Assembly (NCBI GenBank): GCA_947178465.1
Contig: CAMWYL010000109.1
Location: 1 to 9,217 of the forward strand
Direction of reading: 5' to 3'
Length of the DNA: 9,217 bases
From: an uncultured Lachnospiraceae bacterium
GTDB lineage: Bacteria > Bacillota > Clostridia > Lachnospirales > Lachnospiraceae
Positions 1-7,900 of this stretch are shown here, in pieces; positions within the stretch are counted from its first letter, which is position 1; each line of letters starts with the position of its first letter. The position numbers and the translations under genes were made by a program. The notes beneath the pieces are model-generated. The model had not been told where the DNA came from. It saw only the letters and a list, made by a program, of their open reading frames with translations, and ran no database searches.

Positions 1-142
1 ATGACAACCCGTTCATAACTGCCAGACAATTTTCAATCAGGCAGTTAAGTGGCGCTGACTTAATCTGTATCGGAAGGATTCTCACGATCACCTGTAATAA
101 ATGATACTTCGTCTTTTTTGTATTCACTGCCCTTGTACTCAT
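1..142 (-). CDS. N-terminal start of a second ABC half-transporter (partial, runs off the window)
   Basis: An open frame starts at ATG 142-140 and runs to the window edge without a stop (47 codons plus one base). Its ATG overlaps the TGA of the upstream ABC gene in an ATGA arrangement. A good Shine-Dalgarno (AGGGAG, spacer about 8) lies in front. The peptide begins MSTRAVNTKKTKYHLLQ, a short basic tail, and continues into a mixed hydrophobic stretch (VIVRILPIQI, then LNCLIENCLAVMNGLS). This resembles the cytoplasmic lead-in and first membrane helix of an ABC exporter transmembrane domain. Position and coupling make it the probable partner half of a heterodimeric exporter with the preceding gene. 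No ATPase motif falls inside the window, so the family call rests on context and N-terminal character. The reading frame itself is well supported by start, SD and overlap. Confidence 0.72.
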   Translation of the reverse strand, partial: MSTRAVNTKKTKYHLLQVIVRILPIQIKSAPLNCLIENCLAVMNGLS

Positions 143-1920
143 AAATACCACTCCCTCTGGGTCTCAAACATTTCTGCATATTGGCCGTTTCTTGCCATCA
201 ATGCTTCGTGCGTACCCCGTTCCGTGATTTTCCCTCCATCAATGACCAATATTTCATCCGCCAGCTTGGTGGAGCCAAGACGATGACTGACAAATATCGT
301 CGTTTTCCCTTTCATCAATTGTTCGAAGTCGCGATACAGATTGCTCTCACTGATCGGATCCAGTGCAGATGTCGGCTCGTCAAGGATTCTGACAGGTGCG
401 CGGCTGACCAGTGATCTGGCAATGGCAACGCGCTGCCACTGTCCGCCGGAAAGATCCTGACCGTCCTTTAAGATTTTTCCCAAAGGAGTATTGATACCAT
501 CCTCTAATTTGCCAATCACTTCATCCAACCCTGCGAGATGTGCCGCTTCCGCTTCCTTACCTGTTGAATGCACATCACCAAGCGCTATGTTGTCCTTCAT
601 TGTTATGTAATATTTCGCAAAATCCTGATATACCACCGAGAACATTGCTTTCACCGTGCGAACCGGATATTGGCGCAGCTCTTTTCCATTTACAAATATC
701 TCACCCTCGTACTCTGTATACAATCCGGTAAGCAGCTTGGTGATGGTTGTCTTACCGGCACCGTTTTTTCCGACAAACGCATAATGACGTCCCGTTTCGA
801 GCTTGAAGGATAATCCATCCAATATGTATTCCCTGCTGCCGGGATAGCAGAAGCGCACATTGTGAAACTCCAGGGAATCAATTGAAATCGGGTCAGCATC
901 CGGTTCCGTTAATGCATCCTCCGCTTCACTCAGTGCAACAAACTCACTGAAATCCTTCATATATTCGCCGGCACGCGAAATATTCTCAAGGGAGCGTGAC
1001 ATCTGGAAACCAAGCTTCTGAATCATACCAAATACGGCGCTGACGATACCCATGAACATACCGGCTGACATCCGGCCATTTACAACAGGACCAATCAGTG
1101 TCAGTGCGACCAACAGGGATATTAAAGCCAGCAACATACTTGAGCCCTTCGAAATCATAAAATTTTTGGCGGTTACCTTAACCTGTAATTTCCTTCCGGC
1201 CTCATACTGCTCCTGCCATACGCGGTTGACAGTATCATTATACCCGAACAGGGTACGTTCGTCCACATTCTCACGTCCGATAAGCACTTCTCCAAGATAT
1301 TCCGTGCGTCTGTTGAACTTTTCCGCGTCACGTTCCGCCTGATAATTTTTCTTTCCTGCTCTTACAGACAGCCAAAACATTGGTACCGAAAATAAAAAAA
1401 TGACCAGTGCTGCCCACCATACCTGCGATACAATCAAAACAAATACCGAGGCAATTGATACAATAATCTGAGCAAACTGTATCAACGCATCCACGCCGTC
1501 CGTAACTGCTTTCACAGGGTCCCTGGATACACGGGAAATCAGCTCCCAACTCTTTTCATTTTCAATATGCTTATAATCAAATGCCGCAAATATCTTTACA
1601 ACAGCCGGATTCAGGCTGCGTTGGAGATTGACGCTGACTCTCGAAGCCGTTAATTTGGCCACGGCGCCTATCGTATTCACGACGCCTAATGTTATTAACA
1701 CAAATACCAACGCCGGATAGATGTCCTTATATGGACGTGTATGATTAAGTATTGCTGTCGCAGTGTCTACAAAATTCGCGGTGGCAACGGCTGTTACTGC
1801 CGTCTGCATAATGGATTGTGTAATCGGCAGGGCTGCATACAATACCATACAGATCGGCGACGCTTTCAATGCTAAGCTTAGCACATCATATGATTTGTAT
1901 TTCTTTTTCTTCAAGGTCAT
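139..1920 (-). CDS. ABC exporter half-transporter, fused permease and ATPase (593 aa)
   Basis: This membrane exporter subunit couples ATP hydrolysis to outward transport. The N-terminal half (about residues 15-310) has the hydrophobic segments of an ABC type-1 transmembrane domain, roughly at 22-44, 68-90, 148-182 and 258-300. The nucleotide-binding domain (about 345-590) is complete: Walker A GKNGAGKTT at 384-392, Q-loop Q432 in YQDF, signature LSGGQ at 490-494, Walker B with D514 and catalytic E515, D-loop SALD at 518-521, and H-loop H546 in SHR. The length is normal for a half-transporter, so it must dimerise. There is no N-terminal C39 peptidase domain. The start at 1920 has an SD (AAAGGA, 1929-1934) and overlaps the upstream small gene by ATGA; its own stop overlaps the next ABC gene the same way. 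A heterodimer with that gene is inferred. One oddity is Arg511 inside the usually hydrophobic Walker B strand (VRILDE). The substrate is unknown; drug, peptide or lipid are all possible. Confidence 0.93.
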   Translation of the reverse strand: MTLKKKKYKSYDVLSLALKASPICMVLYAALPITQSIMQTAVTAVATANFVDTATAILNHTRPYKDIYPALVFVLITLGVVNTIGAVAKLTASRVSVNLQRSLNPAVVKIFAAFDYKHIENEKSWELISRVSRDPVKAVTDGVDALIQFAQIIVSIASVFVLIVSQVWWAALVIFLFSVPMFWLSVRAGKKNYQAERDAEKFNRRTEYLGEVLIGRENVDERTLFGYNDTVNRVWQEQYEAGRKLQVKVTAKNFMISKGSSMLLALISLLVALTLIGPVVNGRMSAGMFMGIVSAVFGMIQKLGFQMSRSLENISRAGEYMKDFSEFVALSEAEDALTEPDADPISIDSLEFHNVRFCYPGSREYILDGLSFKLETGRHYAFVGKNGAGKTTITKLLTGLYTEYEGEIFVNGKELRQYPVRTVKAMFSVVYQDFAKYYITMKDNIALGDVHSTGKEAEAAHLAGLDEVIGKLEDGINTPLGKILKDGQDLSGGQWQRVAIARSLVSRAPVRILDEPTSALDPISESNLYRDFEQLMKGKTTIFVSHRLGSTKLADEILVIDGGKITERGTHEALMARNGQYAEMFETQREWYL

Positions 1921-2135
1921 TTGATAAGTCCTTTCTTTGCAAGCAGATTGTTATAATCTGTTTCAAGAATGCAATTGCCTATTCCTTTGATTCCGGTAAC
2001 AATATCCGCGTTTGCATCCACAAACAGCTGTTTCGTCGGATAGTTCAGCGCTTTTGCCACATCTGACAGCATAAGATATACGTTGTTTCCATAAATTATT
2101 TTGGTTGTGAATTTGGTTTCCTTTTCTTTTGCCAT
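1917..2135 (-). CDS. Small protein of unknown function, coupled to the ABC exporter (72 aa)
   Basis: This is a short soluble protein without signal peptide or membrane segment. It begins MAKEKETKFTTK and ends LLAKKGLIK. The chosen start is ATG 2135, with GGGGA at 2146-2150 ten bases ahead; a GTG at 2171 would add 12 residues but has no SD. Residues 13-60 read as a beta-strand pair followed by a helix (IIYGNNVYLMLSDVAKALNY) and then a short strand region. This faintly resembles the start of Bro-N or phage-antirepressor-like domains, where a strand leads into 'VAKALGY'. That similarity was judged by eye and is weak. The gene is first in the transcript from the promoter at 2228-2258 and its TGA overlaps the ATG of the ABC gene, so its translation probably drives that of the exporter. 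Possible roles are an accessory or regulatory protein of the exporter, or less likely its cargo. I do not recognise the family. Confidence 0.75.
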   Translation of the reverse strand: MAKEKETKFTTKIIYGNNVYLMLSDVAKALNYPTKQLFVDANADIVTGIKGIGNCILETDYNNLLAKKGLIK

Positions 2136-2179
2136 ATAAATATTTTCCCCATATGATAAATCGTACCGCACACTTTGAT

Positions 2180-2206
2180 AAGCCCTATATAATTTTTTCA
2201 GGGCTT
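2180..2206 (-). other. Stem-loop in the 5' leader of the exporter operon
   Basis: AAGCCCT and AGGGCTT form a perfect 7-bp stem around a 13-base A/T-rich loop. It lies between the predicted transcription start (about 2221) and the small gene's start at 2135. No U-run follows on either strand, so it is not a standard terminator. It could protect the messenger or be part of a leader control element, but no alternative pairing is obvious. Confidence 0.45.
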
Positions 2207-2227
2207 TGTAAAAGCTGCTTTATGTAT

Positions 2228-2258
2228 AGTGTAAACTATGTCCCAAGGTCAAGGTCAA
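2228..2258 (-). promoter_or_regulatory. Promoter of the exporter operon with a 19-bp spacer (MerR-type layout)
   Basis: On the minus strand TTGACC (2253-2258) serves as -35 and TACACT (2228-2233) as -10, separated by exactly 19 bases. An imperfect dyad fills the interval: ACCTTGAC, a 5-base centre CTTGG, then GACATAGT, with 5 of 8 positions complementary. Stretched 19-bp spacers with a dyad between the boxes are typical of promoters untwisted by MerR-family activators, which often control drug exporters. Three near-copies of CTTGAC stand in tandem here. A competing reading uses the second TTGACC (2247-2252) with TATACA (2223-2228) at 18 bp. No MerR-type gene is in the window. Predicted transcription starts near 2221 and leaves a leader of about 86 bases before the small gene. 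Confidence 0.6.
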
Positions 2259-2271
2259 GCGGGGAATAAAT

Positions 2272-2283
2272 GTCCGATCGGAC
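2272..2283. promoter_or_regulatory. 12-base perfect palindrome upstream of the exporter promoter
   Basis: GTCCGATCGGAC is its own reverse complement. It ends 13 bases upstream of the -35 box at 2253-2258, between the hydrolase terminator and the promoter. Its position fits an upstream operator for a dimeric regulator. With no loop it is unlikely to act as an RNA hairpin. A function is inferred only from symmetry and place. Confidence 0.35.
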
Positions 2284-2310
2284 TGTATGATTTGGAAGAA
2301 CTGTTTATGA

Positions 2311-2358
2311 ACAATAAAATGAGAAGGGCGATTGCTTTGTTACACCTTCGCAATCGCC
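2311..2358 (-). terminator. Probable intrinsic terminator overlapping the end of the hydrolase gene
   Basis: GGCGATTGC (2350-2358 read on the minus strand) pairs perfectly with GCAATCGCC (2327-2335), a 9-bp stem with a 14-base loop. The stem's first arm lies in the last codons of the glycoside hydrolase and the loop contains its TAA stop. The sequence after the stem is pyrimidine-rich, with CTTCTC followed by ATTTTATTGTT, so the U-tract is interrupted and termination may be partial. It separates the hydrolase unit from the exporter promoter downstream. Confidence 0.65.
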
Positions 2359-4937
2359 TCCGACAACACATACTCCTCCAGACTCCGCCTCAATTGCCGA
2401 CATTCCGGATAATCTCCCTCTAAATCAAATCCGCAGAACAGCAGACGGGCATTCCCAACCTCCGCCTCAAATAAAGGCGATACCAGCGTATTGTCAAAGA
2501 AGTTCGGCACTGTCTCGATAATCGGCCGCACTTCACCGCAAAAACCGTCCATATCGACCTTATAGGCACTGTCCATAACAATCCCGACAGAGTGCTCAAG
2601 CAGCTTTTTCCACTGATAGTCCGGATACTGCCCCGTCGGAAAATGCGCAAGCGACGGATGCGCCGCATCAATCATCGCACCGCAGGGCTTTGATGACGGA
2701 AAATGCACCGGTGACCAAAATACCGGAATAAAGCTTCCTTTTACGGGATTGGGGAAGCATTCTCCCGTCACAATGGCGCGTCCGCCTGTCCGTTTGATAT
2801 CCTCCAGCTCCTCCTGCGTCCGTATATACCGAATGCCCTCCGGACTGCTGCCGGGAACAAACACAAAGACCCGCCATGAATTCCGGTACGCACCGACGCG
2901 GACCTTGACTGTAAGCTGCGCCGACTCCTGTATTCCTTCTAATGGCACACAAATTCGGGCTTCCCTTGTCATGCAGCTGAAAACCGGCTCTCCTCCGCGG
3001 AAAATCTCCACCTCATACTCCGGCTCCGTGATTTTCTCCTCCCCAAAGTCGTAAAGTCCAAGCTCCGCTGTAAGGCATTCTTCATTGGTAAAAATTCTTT
3101 TTGCCTGAAACAGGGGCACTACGGGTCCCGCAAAAGCCCGAAACTCTTCCGGATCAATCAATCCCTTGCCGTGATAAAACGCGTCAAGAATCCCCACCGT
3201 CGCGGTACTCTGTCCCGTGTAATCACTTAACGACAGCAAACTAAAGCCGCCCATCCCTTTCGTTCGCAGCGCGGCCTCGATATCCTCCTTGTACAGCTTC
3301 ACTGCCAAGTCACCCGAAGCCTTGATATACTCACTTAACCGATTATATACGCCCTTTTCCAGCATATGCTTTTTGATTGCGTCCAAATTCACCGGCAGCA
3401 TGTTTCCATTATAGCTGTCGATTAAATCCACATCGGGATACACGCAATACTGCCCTACCTCAAAGGATAGCACCGGCACCGGCGTCTCTTCCACCGCCTT
3501 TTCGTATGTAAGACACGTGTCTTCACTCACTTCATCATGATAGGTCTGTATCCGCACGCGATTGCCGGTGGCCTCAAAGGCACATAAATAATCCTCACAG
3601 GGCAAAACCGTATGATCAAAATTGCTGGTCAACGTATAAATCCGCCGTTTGTCATACGCCCGAATGCAGGTTGTGATATCCTCCAGCAGTTCAAAATCCC
3701 CCAGATTTTCATTCCCATTGGAGAACATCAGAAACGACGGGTGGTTTCCGTAGGTCTTGGAAATCGTCATTGCCTCCTGTAGGAAATACTGCCTGTGAAT
3801 GGGGTCATCCCCGGCCTCCAGCACACACACATCCTTATTCAGCCATAGCGGCATTTCCACGGACAAATAAAGCCCCAGCTCGTCCGCTGCGATAAACGCG
3901 CTCTCAGGCGGACACCACGCATGGAACCGTACATGATTCAGCCCATAGTCTTTGATACATTGAAAACGCTCTCTCCATGTAGCAACATCCATCGCGGGAT
4001 ATCCGCTCACGGGAAAAATCGCGCACTCCGTCGTCCCGCGCAGGGAAATCTGCCTGCCGTTTAGAAGGATTTTCCTATCCTCCGTTTTTACCATCCGCAT
4101 TCCGAAGCGAACCGACTTTGTATCTGCCGCAATGTCACAGAGATACGTTACCTCCAAAGTGTATAAATCCGGGTGGAATTCACTCCACCAACATATATCT
4201 TCCATGTCAAGCCGAAAATGACTGACCTCCCGCGAGTGGTACAGCTTTACGGGAAACCGCCCATACGCCGCCTGACTTCCAGAGGAATCCGTCACACGCA
4301 GCTCTATCGTCGCATCCTTTCTCTCATGTGGTTCAAAGACGTCGGAGGTCTCCACCACTTTCACATCGATTCCCGTCTCATCCGGATACACCTGAATACT
4401 TTCAATATGGAAAGTCTCTTCATATTGCAGCTCCACCCGCCCGATAATGCCGTTCCAATACCCTTGCGTATCAATACTGTAGCCGCTTGCCATCGTACCA
4501 AGATTTACAAGGTCGCGGTTGTCAATTTTCAGGGTAAGCATATGCGTTCCCGCCGTAAGCCTCCCCGTCAGATTATATTGGTGCGGCGCGGACAGCTCTA
4601 TCACCTGCCTGTCGATTTTCACATCATCCAGCCACAGCTCCGACGCAATGTTCACGCGCTCCAGAAACAGCCGCACACATTTTCCCTCACACTCCGACGG
4701 CATGGTAATATCCCGTTGCAGCCAGAGAGGTGCGACATATTCAAATTTTTCCCGTGGCGCACGCACCGCTTCCTTGGAAATTTTATCATAATATTCCTGT
4801 GGTCTGCCGATACCGTTCTCGCATGTCGATCCCGGCAGGATAAAACCCTCCTGTGAAAACCGCTCCCCTGCAAATATATAGGAAGCCTCTTCGTCCGTCC
4901 TATATCTCCAATTTCCGCTTAAATCTATCGTCTTCAT
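2340..4937 (-). CDS. Family 2 glycoside hydrolase, cytoplasmic (865 aa)
   Basis: This is a retaining exo-acting glycosidase of the beta-galactosidase/beta-glucuronidase superfamily. The N-terminal jelly-roll sugar-binding domain covers about residues 1-172 (LSGNWRY at the start, QGYWNGIIGRVEL near its end). An Ig-like domain covers about 175-282 and the TIM barrel about 283-600, opening with LLNGRQISLRGTTE. The acid/base is E410 in SNGNE, following GNHPS. The likely nucleophile is E493 in SFEVGQYCVYPD, a segment unlike the classical LacZ or UidA ones. The HVRFHAWCPPE stretch (335-345) is the usual second barrel strand. Residues about 600-865 form an extra C-terminal part with WSPVHFPS and HPSLAHFPTGQ..YQW (760-776), a pattern I associate with large GH2 proteins of glycan-degrading gut bacteria. 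No signal peptide is present, so it probably works on imported oligosaccharides. The start at 4937 has GGAGG four bases ahead. It follows the kinase by 25 bases and is very likely co-transcribed with it. Substrate specificity cannot be assigned. Confidence 0.93.
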   Translation of the reverse strand: MKTIDLSGNWRYRTDEEASYIFAGERFSQEGFILPGSTCENGIGRPQEYYDKISKEAVRAPREKFEYVAPLWLQRDITMPSECEGKCVRLFLERVNIASELWLDDVKIDRQVIELSAPHQYNLTGRLTAGTHMLTLKIDNRDLVNLGTMASGYSIDTQGYWNGIIGRVELQYEETFHIESIQVYPDETGIDVKVVETSDVFEPHERKDATIELRVTDSSGSQAAYGRFPVKLYHSREVSHFRLDMEDICWWSEFHPDLYTLEVTYLCDIAADTKSVRFGMRMVKTEDRKILLNGRQISLRGTTECAIFPVSGYPAMDVATWRERFQCIKDYGLNHVRFHAWCPPESAFIAADELGLYLSVEMPLWLNKDVCVLEAGDDPIHRQYFLQEAMTISKTYGNHPSFLMFSNGNENLGDFELLEDITTCIRAYDKRRIYTLTSNFDHTVLPCEDYLCAFEATGNRVRIQTYHDEVSEDTCLTYEKAVEETPVPVLSFEVGQYCVYPDVDLIDSYNGNMLPVNLDAIKKHMLEKGVYNRLSEYIKASGDLAVKLYKEDIEAALRTKGMGGFSLLSLSDYTGQSTATVGILDAFYHGKGLIDPEEFRAFAGPVVPLFQAKRIFTNEECLTAELGLYDFGEEKITEPEYEVEIFRGGEPVFSCMTREARICVPLEGIQESAQLTVKVRVGAYRNSWRVFVFVPGSSPEGIRYIRTQEELEDIKRTGGRAIVTGECFPNPVKGSFIPVFWSPVHFPSSKPCGAMIDAAHPSLAHFPTGQYPDYQWKKLLEHSVGIVMDSAYKVDMDGFCGEVRPIIETVPNFFDNTLVSPLFEAEVGNARLLFCGFDLEGDYPECRQLRRSLEEYVLSEAIAKV

Positions 4938-4962
4938 ATTGCCTCCGCTTCTGTGATTTCCG

Positions 4963-7900
4963 TTACTTTCTGATTACCTCACTTAATGTCCGATACAGCT
5001 TATCTACCTCCACAGGCTTAGACAAATGCCCGTTCATTCCGCATTCTACCGACTTCTTTAAATCATCGTCAAACGCGTTTGCCGACATGGCGACAATCGG
5101 TATGGCAGCACAATCCGCCCGTTCCATGCTCCGAATCACGCGGGTTGCCTCCAGGCCATCCATCACCGGCATCATAATATCCATCAGTATTACATCATAT
5201 GTACCAGGCTCTGTGGTGCGGATGCGCTCAACTGCTTCCTGTCCGTTAAATACACAATCCACCTTGAAATTGCGCTCCTCCAACAGACTCTGCGCAATTT
5301 CCGCATTCAACTCGTTATCCTCCACTACGAGAATATGCAGACCGTCAAAGGAAATCTCCTCCTCCCGGACCTCAGCTTCCATATTTTCACCAAGCTCCAG
5401 CCGAATCGAGAAGCTGAAGGTGCTGCCCTCGCCAAGCACACTTTCCAATTGGATACTGCTGCCCATCATCTGAATCAGGCGGTTGCTGATGGAAAGCCCC
5501 AGACCCGTTCCACGAGCCTTTGAGGGGCTCATGCCAGCCGCCTGTTCAAAGGAACGGAAGACTCTTTCCTGATCCTCCTTTGCGATGCCAATTCCCGTAT
5601 CACGCACCGCGAAAGAGACAAATGTTTCAGAATTTCCTTCTGCATACTCCTCATGTACCGTCAGCGCGATTTTTCCGTTTACAGGTGTAAACTTCACCGC
5701 ATTTCCCAGAAGGTTGATGAGCACCTGACTGATTCGCAGCTTATCCGCCACAAACCGGCTGTGCGTCAGCCGGATATCCTGCTCGAACACAATTGCCTTC
5801 GCCGTTGCCTGCGGCAATATCAGCTCCCCGATGGTATCCAGCATCTCATATATATCGAAATTTATCGGCTCGAGCTTCATCTTGCCGCTCTCAATCTTGG
5901 ACATATCCAAAATATCATTGATCAGCCCCAGCAGATAAGTTGAAGAGGTTTGTATTTTCTGCAGGCACTCCATAATCTGCTCCTGCTCTTGACCCTGCCG
6001 CAGGGCGATTGCCGTCATACCGATAATAGCATTCATCGGAGTACGAATCTCATGACTCATACGAGACAGAAAATCAGACTTTGCTTTACTTGCAATATCA
6101 TGCCGCTGCTGGTTTAGCTGACCCTGAATCACCCTGCCAAGCTCCGCAAGGTTCTGATACTCCTCCGGATTCTCCAAAAGCTGCTTCCCAACACCGAGAA
6201 TGCAAATATTTCCCATATAGCTCCCATTGTCGTACATCGGCAGCACCACACCGCACTGCCCCGCCGAAACGCCCAGAAAGCACTGTAACCGCTCCTGCGC
6301 ACTGTCCTCCTCGGAAACATAACGTACCTCGTCCTGTCCCAGCCAGTCAAGGAAGGCCATGCGCTCCTCCTCTTTGTACGGACGCACGTTTTCAGCGACC
6401 GTTTCCCCATCCTTATGCCATTGATAATCCAGATAGTTGGAATGAAAGTCAGCGCGCAGCACAGATACCAATACATCGCTTGCCTGATAAGTCCTGCCAA
6501 TCTTCCGAACCATCAGCAGCATCTGTCCGGGGAAATCCGCTCCTCTGCCAAACAGATTCAGTGCCAGCGATGCGAGGTTGATGTCCTCGCCGTAATCCAG
6601 GGTACTCACCTCACGCCTCTGTAACGTGGGTAAATTCATGCGCTCCTTCTCCGGCAGGTCCTCAAAAAACATATATCGCATAGTCGCGCCGGAACCCAAG
6701 ACTTTCCGCGCCTGCTTCGCCATGCAGATCAGCGTCTCCGTACTCTGCCCTTTCTCCGCACAGGCCAATCCGGCATGTACAGCAACATGTAATGCCTCTC
6801 CCCCAAAGCTCGCGGTAATTTCCGCCAACAGGTTCTCTATAAAATCAGCCGCCTGCTCCCGGGACTGCTTTTCCAGCCACAGCACAAACTCATTCCCGTC
6901 AAGGCGCAACGCTACCGTCCGCCAACAGGTCTTTTCACTAAGCTCCTTACAGCGGCTGCGGGTTATCCTGCCCATTTCCTCCAGAATCATATCCCCGAAG
7001 AGAATACCGTTCTTCTCATTGGCTTCTGTCAAATGGTCCAGAAACAGGTTTACCATTACGCCGTCATATCGAATCCTCCGGTGCTCATGAATTTGCTGCA
7101 TGCCGGCACCGAATTCATAAAGTCCGGTAACACTGTCCATTGTGGTTTTCCTGAGCTGTTCCGCTTCCTTTTCCTTCTGTTTCTGAATGTCACGAATGCT
7201 TCCCACCAGCTTGCGCCGCTTGCCGTCCGTATCATAAACCGCATTACCCGAAATCGCCACCCATGTATACTCCGACTGGTCCGGCCATTTCATCCGGAAT
7301 TCCACAAACACCTTATCGGAATCGCTCCGCATCGCACGGATAACCGCCGCGCGGTCGTCGTCATAAATATAGCAGGGGTCAATAAATCCGCTATCAAATT
7401 CGTCACACTTCCATACGCCGCTCTTTGTCGCGTGATTTACGATATCTAACATATGGTTTTGAAGGTCATAGGAAAAGAAAATATCCTTGCTGGATTCCAA
7501 CGCCACCCGGTAGCGTTCCTTCTCCTCCAGAAGAATGTTTTCCGCCTCCTTCTGCTTCTCCGTCAGGTCGTTCACCACGTCGTACAGTGCGTCTATCTCC
7601 AAAATATTCGACGGCCTAAACTCCTGAAGCCCCGCCCTTCCCCGGCTGATACAATGCATCAGGTACTGTACCGGCTTCGTCAGGTGTCTTACCAGAAAAT
7701 AAATCCCGAACACACCGAAAATCAGTCCGATCAGAATGGCAACCACCATCCATACATAGAGCTGACGGCTCATCCCGAAAAGGGCATTTTCCGTCTCCAA
7801 ACCCAGAAGTACCCATTCCGTATTTTCATAAGGCACATTGTTGCTGTACAGCTTCAGCGGGTACATTACGGCATAAATATGCTGATCATCCAATATGGTA

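Noticed and set aside
2136..2171. GTG start giving an 84-residue version of the small protein
   Set aside because: No Shine-Dalgarno precedes the GTG, while ATG 2135 has GGGGA ten bases ahead and gives a typical Lys-rich start.
2180..2206. Leader hairpin as an intrinsic terminator or attenuator
   Set aside because: Neither strand has a T-run directly after the stem, so a terminator call is not supported.
4173..4856. 227-codon open frame on the plus strand
   Set aside because: It is antisense to the N-terminal sugar-binding and Ig-like domains of the GH2 gene. Its composition is unnatural and rich in Arg and His, and the other strand carries a clear protein family.
4853..5473. 206-codon plus-strand frame spanning the kinase-hydrolase junction
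   Set aside because: The product is Ser/Arg/Ile-rich without motifs, and the opposite strand holds the receiver and ATPase domains with all key residues.
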